A DNA stretch of 64,000 bases from Neisseria sicca 4320 (GTDB lineage: Bacteria; Pseudomonadota; Gammaproteobacteria; Burkholderiales; Neisseriaceae): assembly GCF_000193735.1 (NCBI RefSeq), contig NZ_AEPF01000058.1, positions 113,726 through 177,725 of the forward strand, written 5' to 3'. Below, one piece after another: positions 25,399-34,125 of the stretch; within the stretch, counting starts at the first letter, position 1; every line of letters starts with the position of its first letter. The translations under genes and the position numbers were made by a program. The notes below the pieces were generated by a model, which searched no databases, was not told the DNA's origin, and worked only from the letters and a program-made list of their open reading frames with translations.

Positions 25399-26817
25399 AT
25401 GTCTATCAAAGACGCAGTAAGACTGATTGAAGAAAGCGAAGCCCGCTTCGTAGATTTGCGCTTTACCGATACCAAAGGCAAGCAGCACCACTTCACCATC
25501 CCCGCCCGCATCGTCCTCGACGACCCTGAAGAGTGGTTTGAAAACGGTCAGGCGTTTGACGGCTCGTCCATCGGCGGCTGGAAAGGCATTCAGGCATCCG
25601 ACATGCAGTTGCGCCCCGACCCTGCGACTGCCTTCATCGACCCCTTCTTCGACGACACCACCGTCGTCCTCACCTGCGACGTCATCGACCCCGCCGACGG
25701 TCAAGGCTACGACCGCGACCCGCGCTCCATCGCCCGCCGCGCCGAAGCCTACCTCAAATCCTCCGGCATCGGCGACACCGCATACTTCGGCCCCGAACCC
25801 GAATTCTTCGTCTTCGACGGCGTAGAGTTTGAAACCGATATGCACAAAACCCGTTACGAAATCACGTCCGAAAGCGGCGCATGGGCAAGCGGCCTGCACA
25901 TGGACGGTCAAAACACCGGCCACCGCCCTACCGTCAAAGGCGGCTACGCCCCCGTCGCCCCGATTGACGCCGGACAAGACCTGCGTTCCGCCATGGTGAA
26001 CATTTTGGAAGAACTCGGCATCGAAGTCGAAGTCCACCACGCCGAAGTCGGCACCGGCAGCCAAATGGAAATCGGCACGCGCTTCGCCACCTTGGTCAAA
26101 CGCGCCGACCAAACCCAAGACATGAAATACGTCATCCAAAACGTTGCCCACAACTTCGGTAAAACCGCCACCTTCATGCCCAAACCCATCATGGGCGACA
26201 ACGGCAGCGGTATGCACGTCCACCAATCCATCTGGAAAGACGGTCAAAACCTGTTCGCAGGCGACGGCTATGCCGGCTTGAGCGACACCGCCCTCTACTA
26301 CATCGGCGGCATCATCAAACACGCCAAAGCCCTGAACGCGATTACCAATCCATCCACCAACTCCTACAAACGCCTCGTGCCGCACTTCGAAGCACCGACC
26401 AAACTCGCCTACTCTGCCAAAAACCGTTCCGCGTCCATCCGCATCCCGTCCGTGAACAGCAGCAAGGCACGCCGCATCGAAGCGCGCTTCCCCGACCCGA
26501 CCGCCAACCCATACTTGGCGTTCGCCGCCCTGCTGATGGCAGGTTTGGACGGCATTCAAAACAAAATCCATCCGGGCGACCCAGCCGATAAAAACCTCTA
26601 CGACCTGCCGCCGGAAGAAGACGCACTCGTCCCAACCGTCTGCGCCTCTTTGGAAGAAGCCCTCGCCGCCCTCAAAGCCGACCACGAATTCCTGCTGCGC
26701 GGCGGCGTGTTCAGCAAAGACTGGATCGACAGCTACATCGCCTTCAAAGAAGAAGACGTACGCCGCATACGCATGGCGCCGCATCCGTTGGAATTTGAAA
26801 TGTATTACAGCCTGTAA
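25399..26817 (+). CDS. glnA: glutamine synthetase, type I
   Basis: The 472-aa protein has the N-terminal beta-grasp, the latch-like DGSSIGGWKGI, PEPEFFVFD, the GSGMHVHQS catalytic region, and KNLYDLP, which contains the adenylylation tyrosine. It makes glutamine from glutamate and ammonia. The gene starts after TTAGGAGCC and ends before a DUS hairpin, so it is probably a single-gene unit. A 496-aa antisense frame is a shadow. Confidence 0.97.
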   Translation: MSIKDAVRLIEESEARFVDLRFTDTKGKQHHFTIPARIVLDDPEEWFENGQAFDGSSIGGWKGIQASDMQLRPDPATAFIDPFFDDTTVVLTCDVIDPADGQGYDRDPRSIARRAEAYLKSSGIGDTAYFGPEPEFFVFDGVEFETDMHKTRYEITSESGAWASGLHMDGQNTGHRPTVKGGYAPVAPIDAGQDLRSAMVNILEELGIEVEVHHAEVGTGSQMEIGTRFATLVKRADQTQDMKYVIQNVAHNFGKTATFMPKPIMGDNGSGMHVHQSIWKDGQNLFAGDGYAGLSDTALYYIGGIIKHAKALNAITNPSTNSYKRLVPHFEAPTKLAYSAKNRSASIRIPSVNSSKARRIEARFPDPTANPYLAFAALLMAGLDGIQNKIHPGDPADKNLYDLPPEEDALVPTVCASLEEALAALKADHEFLLRGGVFSKDWIDSYIAFKEEDVRRIRMAPHPLEFEMYYSL

Positions 26818-26842
26818 TCAACGTTCCCAATCGGGCTAAACG

Positions 26843-26890
26843 AAAGGTCGTCTGAAAACCTTGTTTCCAGGTTTTCAGACGACCTTTTTT
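26843..26890 (+). terminator. inverted DUS-pair hairpin downstream of glnA
   Basis: AAAGGTCGTCTGAAAACC and its complement, followed by a T7 run. Confidence 0.8.
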
Positions 26891-26969
26891 TGTTTATTCG
26901 AAATACAGCCTGCCGACCAAAGCAAAAAGTATTAAAATAACGGCAATCAAACGACACAAGCCCTGCCAA

Positions 26970-27125
26970 TATAGTGGATTAACAAACATCAGGACAAGAC
27001 GACGAAGCCGCAGACAGTACAAATAGTACGGAACCGATTCACTTGGTGCTTCAGCACCTTAGAGAATCGTTCTCTTTGAGCTAAGGCGAGGCAACGCCGT
27101 ACTGGTTTAAAGTTAAGCCACTATA
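26970..27125. mobile_element. CREE, full length, upstream of bdh
   Basis: The 156-bp element begins TATAGTGGATTAAC and ends GTTAAGCCACTATA (one TIR mismatch). It lies 102 bp upstream of the butanediol dehydrogenase start and may affect its transcription. Confidence 0.9.
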
Positions 27126-27227
27126 ATAAAAACTGTCGTCATTCAAATGCACACCTACCTTTCCCCGAAAAGCCGTCCGACCTTTCAGACGACCTTTCTT
27201 TCCAACCTCAAAACAAGGAGCGTTACA

Positions 27228-28292
27228 ATGAAAGCAGCACGTTTTTACGATAAAGGCGACATCCGCATCGAAGACATCCCCGAACCGACCGTCGCCCCCG
27301 GCACCGTCGGCATCAACGTCGCCTGGTGCGGTATCTGCGGTACCGACCTGCACGAATTTATGGAAGGCCCGATTTTCATTCCGCCCTGCGGCCATCCGCA
27401 CCCGATTTCCGGCGAGTCCGCACCCGTAACGATGGGACACGAATTCTCCGGCGTGGTTTATGCCGTCGGCGAAGGCGTGGACGACCTCAAAGTCGGACAA
27501 CACGTCGTGGTCGAACCCTACATCATCCGCGATGACGTACCGACCGGCGAAGGCAGCAACTACCACCTCTCCAAAGACATGAACTTCATCGGCTTGGGCG
27601 GCTGCGGTGGCGGCCTTGCCGAAAAAATCGCCGTCAAACGCCGCTGGGTGCATCCGATTTCCGACAAAATCCCGTTAGACCAAGCCGCTTTGATTGAACC
27701 CCTGTCCGTCGGCCATCACGCCTACGTCCGCAGCGGCGCGAAAGCAGGCGACGTCGCATTGGTCGGCGGCGCAGGCCCGATCGGTTTGCTGCTTGCCGCC
27801 GTGTTGAAAGCCAAAGGCATCAAAGTCATCATCACCGAATTGAGCAAGGCTCGCAAAGACAAAGCCCGTGAATCCGGCGTTGCCGACTATATCCTCGACC
27901 CGTCCGAAGTCGATGTCGTCGAAGAAGTGAAAAAACTGACCGACGGCGAAGGCGTGGACGTCGCATTCGAATGCACCAGCGTCAATAAAGTGCTGGACAC
28001 CATGGTCGAAGCCTGCCGCCCGACTGCGAAAGTCGTCATCGTATCTATTTGGAGCCACCCCGCCACCATCAACGTCCACAGCGTCGTGATGAAAGAGCTG
28101 GACGTGCGCGGCACCATCGCCTACTGCAACGACCACGCCGAAACCATCAAACTGGTGGAAGAAGGCAAAATCAACCTCGAACCTTTCATCACCCAGCGCA
28201 TCAAGCTGGACGAGCTGATTTCCGAAGGCTTCGAGCGTCTGATTCACAACAACGAATCCGCCGTCAAAATCATCGTCAATCCCAACCTGTAA
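27228..28292 (+). CDS. 2,3-butanediol dehydrogenase-like, zinc MDR family
   Basis: The 354-aa protein is a medium-chain alcohol dehydrogenase: catalytic zinc residues C37 in CGICGTDLHEF, MGHEFSG and an EP motif, then NAD-binding GGAGPIGLLLA. It resembles 2,3-butanediol/acetoin dehydrogenases. The structural zinc lobe is changed: the usual four clustered cysteines are absent. AAGGAG precedes ATG 27228; a longer reading from 27147 runs through a DUS and is less likely. Substrate not certain. Confidence 0.85.
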   Translation: MKAARFYDKGDIRIEDIPEPTVAPGTVGINVAWCGICGTDLHEFMEGPIFIPPCGHPHPISGESAPVTMGHEFSGVVYAVGEGVDDLKVGQHVVVEPYIIRDDVPTGEGSNYHLSKDMNFIGLGGCGGGLAEKIAVKRRWVHPISDKIPLDQAALIEPLSVGHHAYVRSGAKAGDVALVGGAGPIGLLLAAVLKAKGIKVIITELSKARKDKARESGVADYILDPSEVDVVEEVKKLTDGEGVDVAFECTSVNKVLDTMVEACRPTAKVVIVSIWSHPATINVHSVVMKELDVRGTIAYCNDHAETIKLVEEGKINLEPFITQRIKLDELISEGFERLIHNNESAVKIIVNPNL

Positions 28293-28351
28293 ACGACTGA
28301 CGGATTGATATAGCTAAATAACTTTTTTCGACACGCAACTTATCGCTTATC

Positions 28352-28405
28352 GTCATTCCCGCCCCCGCCTATGCGGGAACAGGCTACGGCGGGGGTGGGA
28401 ATGAC
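28352..28405. repeat. dRS3/NIME-type repeat
   Basis: GTCATTCCCGCCCCCGCC and its complement GGCGGGGGTGGGAATGAC form an inverted pair. It shares an ~30-bp flanking segment with the copy at 23396. Confidence 0.8.
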
Positions 28406-28458
28406 GGAATTTGATGATATACCGTATTTAAAGTTAATTATGCTTGCTATAAAAACAT

Positions 28459-28504
28459 AAAGGTCGTCTGAAAACTTCAAATCGGTTTTTTCAGACGACC
28501 TTTT
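28459..28504 (-). terminator. inverted DUS-pair hairpin after the siderophore receptor
   Basis: AAAGGTCGTCTGAAAAC and TTTTCAGACGACCTTTT flank a short loop. Confidence 0.75.
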
Positions 28505-28515
28505 CTTTTGCCTAT

Positions 28516-30687
28516 TTAGAACGTGTGTTTCAACGTAGCAGTCAGGCTGCGCGGCGTGCCGTAAACGTGGATGTCGGGCATGGGGCGGTAGCGTTTGTTG
28601 AACACGTTTTCAAAGTCCAAACCGATGCGGGTGGATTTGCCGATTTTGTAACGCGCGGTCAAGTCCAGCGTAGCGTAGGGGCGTTGGGTTAAGGCTTCTT
28701 TACCGGCAACGGTGAAAGGCTGGTATTCATCATAGGCGTTTGTACCGCTTTGCCAGTTGACGTTTGCACCCAAGTTTAGGCGGTCGGTAACGTCATACGC
28801 CGTGAAGAGTTTGAAAAGGTGGGCAGGATAAGAAGGGTTGACCACATTGCCCGAATCATTTTTGAGTTTGGAGTACGCATAAGAAGCATTGAGCAGCCAT
28901 TTGTCGCTCAGGCGTCCGCCAACAGACAGTTCCATGCCTTTGGTCGTCGTGCGGTCAATGGATTCATAGTAAACATGTTGATTTTTACGATCATAAATTT
29001 CTTTAGACAAATGGTCACGTTTATTGATAAACGCAGCCGCAGAAGCGTTCAAACGGCCTTCAAACCCTGAGGCTTTTAAACCGAGTTCATATGTTTTGCC
29101 GCGTTGCGGTTCGAGCGGTTTGCCGTTTCGATCCAAATTGCGCACTTGCGGGCGGAATATGGTGGTATAGGAGGTGTAGGCTGTCAGATTGTCATTTAAA
29201 TCATAACTTGCGCCCAAATAGGGAATAAATACCTTGTTTTTATGCCTGCTGTCGGCAAAATTGTTGCGATCGGAACTGTAGCGGTATTGCCAATCGACAA
29301 ACCGTCCGCCGCCTATCAATGCCAGCCTGTCGGTCAGTTTGAAACGGGTCGAACCGTAAACAGAGAAGTTTTTCATATGGGCAAAACCGTCGCGAAGGTA
29401 AGGTATGGCCGGTTTTGTGAAATTTCCGTCAAAAAGGCGCAAATCGGGGACAACCCCATCTTTATTCCTCTCGTAATATGAGGGAGTTTCCTTATTGTAC
29501 TGATAGCTGATGCCGGCATTGAATTCATGTTTGCGTCCCCAAAGCGGGTAATCGCCGTCCAAACTCAGAGAAAAATCTTGGTCGGTGTACTTGGCTTGGT
29601 CGCGCTCGGCAACGAATTGAGCGGAATAGTCCGGATTAATGACAAAAGGACCAGCCATGCCGGCAACCGCATCACTTTTTCCATAAGTATGGCTTTAGTT
29701 GCCGTTCAAAGCCCAACCGTTTTCAAACTCATGATTGACAGAGGTGAAGATTTCCGCACTGTTTTCTTTACCGTAAGCCCATTTTGCCGAGGCATTGCTG
29801 CGCGGTGAGGCTGCAAATGGTTTGAAAGGTTGATTTTTTCTAGGGTTTCCCGCTACGGTCAGATAGCTGAAAGGAGAGCTGCCGGTATTGCGGAAACGGT
29901 GTATTTCCGTACCGAGGCGCCAGTGGGTTTGCGGCGTGAGGTCGTAAGACAGGATGCCGTAGAAAGTGTGATTGTGGCGCGATGTGTTCGGCAGGTAATC
30001 ACCGCCGTGGTCGCTGACCAAAATAGCGCGGCCGCGCAAGGTATTGTCGGCATTCAGAGGATGATTGGCATCAAGGACGAAGCGGTAGTGTTTCCACGAA
30101 CCGACACCGGCTTCCACGCTGACGGCAGGTTTGGCAGTCGGTTTTTTGCGTTCCAAAGCAACCGTACCGCCCGGCTCGCCCATACCGCCGTTAGACAAAC
30201 CACTTGCGCCGCGCACGACGACGACTTGTTCGTACAATGCGCTGTCCAGATTATTGGTGCCGCGGCGGATGGCTTTACCGTCGTAAAGGAACTTGGGCGC
30301 GCCGTCCACGGAAATGCTGTCAATCGCCTGACTGCGCGAAATAAACTCGCTGTGGCCGGAGACGTTGTTGCCCATTTTGCTGTGGAACACGCCCGGTGTT
30401 TGTTTCAACACGTCCTGCAAGGTATCCAAACCTTGGTCGTCCATTTGTTTTTCGGTAACGACAGACAAAGACTGCGGCGTTTCGCGCTGGGTCAGGCGGA
30501 TGCCGGTAGCAGCGGAGGAAGCGGGAATGGTGTAGTTGGAGGTCGTCTGCTTGCCGATGCCCTTTACTTGGACGGTAGGCAAATCAACCTGCTCAACCCC
30601 ATCCCCTGCCCCGAAGGAATAGGCGGATAAAAGTGCCGCAGCAACGGCAACCGGCAAACGCGCCGGACGAAATTTAGATAATGGCAT
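28516..30687 (-). pseudogene. TonB-dependent siderophore receptor (FhuE-like), nonsense-interrupted
   Basis: The reading frame is continuous but for an in-frame TAA at 29695-29697, between the codons GGC AAC and AGC CAT. The first part (330 codons) holds a signal peptide, TonB-box region and plug (RETPQSLSVVTEKQMDDQGLDTLQDVL). The second (380 codons) is the beta-barrel ending in the C-terminal phenylalanine. Intact, it would import ferric siderophores across the outer membrane. A single substitution explains the break, suggesting recent inactivation. No frame change is needed. Confidence 0.85.
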
Positions 30688-30940
30688 GGTGTCTCCTAGT
30701 TATTCAGCCGTCCGAATAGCAGCGAAGTTCAAAACCTCCTTGCAATTCGGCTGCAAATGGCTTTTTTGTGTTATAAAATGAGAACTTCTATCAATTTTTC
30801 GTAATAAGATGAAATAAAGCGGTCGGAGTATATTGAACAGTCGAAAAAGAATCAAATAATTTACATCTTATCCGCCCCGGCATTTCCATCTGTATTGATT
30901 TCTGCCTTCCATTTTTTATCAAACAAACCCGACAGCCGCA
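30688..30940. other. gene-free stretch upstream of the receptor
   Basis: It is AT-rich with a possible promoter, but I cannot define a Fur box with confidence. Nothing else is visible. Confidence 0.35.
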
Positions 30941-30976
30941 AAAAAGGTCGTCTGAAAAGTTTCAGACGACCTTTTT
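30941..30976. terminator. inverted DUS-pair hairpin
   Basis: AAAAAGGTCGTCTGAAA and TTTCAGACGACCTTTTT are separated by only two bases; the hairpin is nearly continuous. Confidence 0.75.
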
Positions 30977-31044
30977 CAATAATATAAGGATTTAGAAGAG
31001 TGATATTTGCGTATTAGGTTGGCGTTTGATTCTTCACTATTACC

Positions 31045-31683
31045 CTACTCTATCCCCGCCCATTTATGCGTCTGCACGCTCAACTGCCAATGCACGGATG
31101 CGTCGGGGCGGCTGTTTAAAATACCGATTTGGCGGATGGTGTCGTAGATGTTCATCACGCCATCTTGCTCACAGGGCGAAAGGTAGTAACGACGCGCGCG
31201 GATTTTGTGTTCCATGTTTTTGCAAAACGCAACGACATCGCCGTCCGCCACGATGCGTACTTCGTCGGCTTCGGCGATGCAGTTGGTTTCATATTTGTCG
31301 GCGTAGCAGACTTTGGGGCTGGTGGCGACATAGTCGATTTGCGGCGGCGCGGGCTTGAGGCCGTTGGTTTCGAGACAGAGGAAATAGCCTTCGGCTTTGA
31401 GCGCGTCCAGCAGCATATCGAGATGCGGCTGTATGGTCGGTTCACCGCCGGTGATGATGATATTGCGGGCGGCGTAGGTTTTCAGACGGCATAAAATGTC
31501 GGACAGGCTCGTCATGTCAAATGTCAAATAATCGGTATCACACCAGCCGCAGGCGAGGTTGCATTTGCCCAAGCGGACGAAAACGGCAGGCATGCCCGTA
31601 TTCCAGCCCTCGCCTTGCAGGCTCTCGAAAATTTCAACGATGCGGTATTGCGGATTTTCGGGGGCAACGTTGATTTTTTTCAT
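31045..31683 (-). CDS. queE: 7-carboxy-7-deazaguanine synthase
   Basis: The 212-aa radical-SAM protein has the CNLACGWC cluster motif (C41, C45, C48), the QGEGWNTG segment and a TGGEPT motif. It converts 6-carboxytetrahydropterin to 7-carboxy-7-deazaguanine in queuosine synthesis. The start is placed at 31683, giving a 4-base ATGA overlap with the DUF1304 gene. A longer frame to 31851 reads through that gene and is a shadow. Confidence 0.93.
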   Translation of the reverse strand: MKKINVAPENPQYRIVEIFESLQGEGWNTGMPAVFVRLGKCNLACGWCDTDYLTFDMTSLSDILCRLKTYAARNIIITGGEPTIQPHLDMLLDALKAEGYFLCLETNGLKPAPPQIDYVATSPKVCYADKYETNCIAEADEVRIVADGDVVAFCKNMEHKIRARRYYLSPCEQDGVMNIYDTIRQIGILNSRPDASVHWQLSVQTHKWAGIE

Positions 31684-32051
31684 ACCGCCAATACCGCAGC
31701 GGCTGCCAGCATCGCGGGCAGGCCTTGTTTGACGAGTATGCCTTTGTTGCCGGAAGAGAACGCGCCCCATGCGGCGGCAATCAATACGAAACCGAGAAAC
31801 AGAATCGTTGCGCCGTAAACGGCATTGTCCGGCACGGCAAACCGCGACCACACCAGCCCGATGCCGAGAAAGCCGTTATACAGCCCTTGGTTGCCAAACA
31901 GGGCCTGCACGCGCTTTTGTTCCATAAATTCATAAGGCAGCTTAAACGTTTCCGCCGCTTTTTCGCTGGGAATCTGTGTCATTTCAAGCCAGGCGATGTA
32001 GAAATGTTCGACGGCGACAAGGAGGACTAGGAAGGTGGGAAGGAGTTTCAT
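31680..32051 (-). CDS. DUF1304 small membrane protein
   Basis: The 123-aa protein has four hydrophobic segments (about 3-22, 52-70, 77-95, 103-123) and matches the DUF1304 pattern (HFYIAWLEM, GNQGLYNGFLG). It overlaps queE by 4 bases, so it is co-expressed with the queuosine genes, although no enzyme step is known for it. A role in precursor transport would be speculative. Confidence 0.85.
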   Translation of the reverse strand: MKLLPTFLVLLVAVEHFYIAWLEMTQIPSEKAAETFKLPYEFMEQKRVQALFGNQGLYNGFLGIGLVWSRFAVPDNAVYGATILFLGFVLIAAAWGAFSSGNKGILVKQGLPAMLAAAAVLAV

Positions 32052-32165
32052 GGGTGTTCCTTTTAATGGGTGTATTTGATATGGAAGGTCGTCTGAAAAA
32101 ACGGGGGAAATCCTTACTGGAAAAAAACCGTTTTAAAGCAGATTCAAATAAGGACGCCCCACACC

Positions 32166-32266
32166 GTCACTCCCGCGCAGGCGGGAATCCAGAGATTTGG
32201 AATTACTGCAATTTTTAAATATTCCTGAAAAACCAAGGTCTGGATTCCCGCCTGCGCGGGAATGAC
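32166..32266. repeat. inverted dRS3-type repeat
   Basis: GTCACTCCCGCGCAGGCGGG with following bases (32166-32193) is the reverse complement of 32239-32266, which contains ATTCCCGCCTGCGCGGGAAT. It lies between the DUF1304 gene and queD. Confidence 0.8.
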
Positions 32267-32320
32267 GCGGTTGGGCATGTCTTATTTGAATTTACTATAT
32301 TGATACGTGCAAGATATTCC

Positions 32321-32743
32321 CTACTCACCTTCATACTCCGCACACGATGTCGGCGTTTCCCACAATTTCACGCTGCACACTTTCAGCCCCGCGTTTTGCA
32401 AACGGTCATACATTTCGACCGACATGTTTTCGGCAGTGGTGCGGCAGGGCAGGCACAGGGTTTTCATGTTCCAGCCTTCCAAGAGCGCGGCAATTTGACA
32501 TTCGCGGTCGTTGCCGCCGTGGTAGATAAACGCGTGGTCAAAGGGGTCGGTAATGTGTTTTTTGACGGCGGCTTTGAGGTCGGTGAAATCCATCACCATG
32601 CCGTCTTTCGCGCCACCACGTATGGGGTCGTCTGAAACGGTGATTTCGAGTTTATAGGTATGCCCGTGCAGGTTTTGGCATTTGCCGTCATGCCCGTCGA
32701 GCATGTGTGAAGAGTCGAAGGTAAATATCTTGGTAATTTTCAT
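32321..32743 (-). CDS. queD: 6-carboxytetrahydropterin synthase
   Basis: The 140-aa protein starts at ATG 32743 (MKITKIFTFDSSH). Zinc ligands are H13, H26 and H28; the catalytic Cys22 is in GKCQNLHGH. A CRTTAENM segment carries the C-terminal part. It makes 6-carboxytetrahydropterin from 7,8-dihydroneopterin triphosphate. It lies 10 bp downstream of the DUF1543 gene. A DUS is read in frame as DDPIRGG near residue 38. Confidence 0.93.
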   Translation of the reverse strand: MKITKIFTFDSSHMLDGHDGKCQNLHGHTYKLEITVSDDPIRGGAKDGMVMDFTDLKAAVKKHITDPFDHAFIYHGGNDRECQIAALLEGWNMKTLCLPCRTTAENMSVEMYDRLQNAGLKVCSVKLWETPTSCAEYEGE

Positions 32744-32753
32744 GGTGGGTACT

Positions 32754-33269
32754 TTAAATCGGTAAATAGCCCTGAAAGCCGATTTCGGCAGGCTTGCCAT
32801 GCGGATTCGGGGTCAGGCGGATGGTGTGCTTGCCGATGCGGTCGAGCGCAAGCAGGTTGTCCACGTCTTTTAAGTTGTCTTTATGTTGCTGAACATGGTC
32901 GGTCAACAGGGTTTGCAGGGCTTTTTGTTTGGCTTCGTCAGGCGTGGCGGCGGCGAACAATCCGAAAGCGTGCGCTTCTGCAAGCTGACCCGCGCGATAA
33001 CCGCCGACATTGGCAAAATACAGGCGCGGGGCGTGTTCAGACGGCATTTTCGTTTTGGGCGTTTCGGATACGGCGATGTCGTAACCGTCCGCCCATTCGA
33101 CAATCTGCCAGCCGTCGATGTGGATTTTGTCCGCATCGCCGAACCATGCGGCTTTGAGCGTGGGGATGGCTTCGCGGTAATCGTCGCACACGGCAAATTG
33201 GATGTCGTGCACTTCGATATTGGAACGGCCTGCGTTACCGCCGAGGTAGAACATATAAAGTTTGGGCAT
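32754..33269 (-). CDS. DUF1543 protein
   Basis: The 171-aa protein has the DUF1543 pattern: MFYLGGNAGRSNIEVHDIQFAV, then DGWQIVEWADGYDI. No catalytic motif or membrane segment is seen. Its position between queC and queD, 32 bp and 10 bp apart, makes it part of the queuosine unit. Function unknown. Confidence 0.85.
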   Translation of the reverse strand: MPKLYMFYLGGNAGRSNIEVHDIQFAVCDDYREAIPTLKAAWFGDADKIHIDGWQIVEWADGYDIAVSETPKTKMPSEHAPRLYFANVGGYRAGQLAEAHAFGLFAAATPDEAKQKALQTLLTDHVQQHKDNLKDVDNLLALDRIGKHTIRLTPNPHGKPAEIGFQGYLPI

Positions 33270-33301
33270 GATAAGACCTGTATCGGATGATGGTTGTATT
33301 T

Positions 33302-33961
33302 TCAGACGGCCTTTTTACTTTCCAAATATTCCGCCAGCCCGCGTTCGCGCAAGATACAGCTCGGGCATTCGTGGCAGCCGCCGACGATGCCGTTGTAGCA
33401 GGTGTGGGTCTGCTCGCGGATATAGTCCAACACGCCCATTTCATCCGCCAACGCCCAAGTTTGCGCCTTGGTCAGGTACATCAGCGGCGTGTGGATTTGA
33501 AAATCGTAGTCCATCGCCAGATTAAGGGTAACGTTCATGGATTTGACGAACACGTCGCGGCAGTCGGGATAGCCGGAGAAGTCGGTTTCGCACACGCCCG
33601 CGATGATGTGCCGTATCCCCTGCCCTTTGGCGTAAATCGCGGCGTAGAGCAGGAAAAGCGCGTTGCGGCCGTCTACAAAGGTATTCGGAACGCCGTTTTC
33701 GGCAGTTTCGATGGCGGCGGCTTCGTCCATCAGGGCATTGTGCGTAATCTGCCGCATCAGGCTCAAGTCGAGTACGGTTTGTTTGACGCCCAAATCCTGT
33801 GCAATCCAGCGGGCGCGTTCCAGCTCGACGGCGTGGCGCTGCCCGTATTGGAAGGTGATGGCTTGGACGTTTTCGCGCCCGTAGGTTTGAATCGCCTGAA
33901 TCAGGCAGGTGGTAGAATCCTGGCCGCCGGAGAAGATGACCAAGGCTTGTGGGTTTTGCAT
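33302..33961 (-). CDS. queC: 7-cyano-7-deazaguanine synthase
   Basis: The 219-aa protein has the PP-loop SGGQDS (11-16) and a C-terminal zinc site (GGCHECPSC). It converts 7-carboxy-7-deazaguanine to preQ0. It is the first gene of the que unit and follows a preQ1-I riboswitch that overlaps its ribosome-binding site. The next genes DUF1543, queD, DUF1304 and queE follow in the same direction. Confidence 0.95.
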   Translation of the reverse strand: MQNPQALVIFSGGQDSTTCLIQAIQTYGRENVQAITFQYGQRHAVELERARWIAQDLGVKQTVLDLSLMRQITHNALMDEAAAIETAENGVPNTFVDGRNALFLLYAAIYAKGQGIRHIIAGVCETDFSGYPDCRDVFVKSMNVTLNLAMDYDFQIHTPLMYLTKAQTWALADEMGVLDYIREQTHTCYNGIVGGCHECPSCILRERGLAEYLESKKAV

Positions 33962-33967
33962 GGTGAA

Positions 33968-34004
33968 TCCTAGTTTTGGTAACGCGGGAGGTTTGCGAAC
34001 CGCG
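33968..34004 (-). ncRNA. preQ1-I riboswitch
   Basis: On the minus strand CGCGG-TTCGCAAACCTC-CCGCG forms the P1 stem and loop, followed by TTACC and the AAAACTA tail that pairs with the loop. AGGA (33968-33971) directly follows the tail, so ligand binding would mask the queC Shine-Dalgarno. Known preQ1-I aptamers have this architecture and repress queuosine genes when preQ1 is present. Confidence 0.8.
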
Positions 34005-34026
34005 AAAATGGAAAAAAATTGTACGG

Positions 34027-34032
34027 ATTATA
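34027..34032 (-). promoter_or_regulatory. candidate -10 box for the que operon
   Basis: TATAAT on the minus strand lies 23 bases upstream of the riboswitch. I see no strong -35. Confidence 0.5.
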
Positions 34033-34068
34033 GCGGATTTCGTCCGAATATACGCCGCCTGAAAGAAC

Positions 34069-34110
34069 AAGGTCGTCTGAAAATCCGAAATCAGATTTTC
34101 AGACGACCTT
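34069..34110 (-). terminator. inverted DUS-pair hairpin after eda
   Basis: AAGGTCGTCTGAAAATC and GATTTTCAGACGACCTT flank a short loop, 16 bp after the eda stop. Confidence 0.75.
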
Positions 34111-34125
34111 TGGGAGGTGGGAGCA

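Noticed and set aside
25294..26784. 496-aa antisense frame opposite glnA
   Set aside because: It mirrors a GC-rich, well conserved gene, has shadow composition (Val/Phe/Gly/Asp-rich) and no ribosome site.
30770..30800. Fur box upstream of the siderophore receptor
   Set aside because: The region is AT-rich, but no stretch matches the Fur consensus well enough to call.
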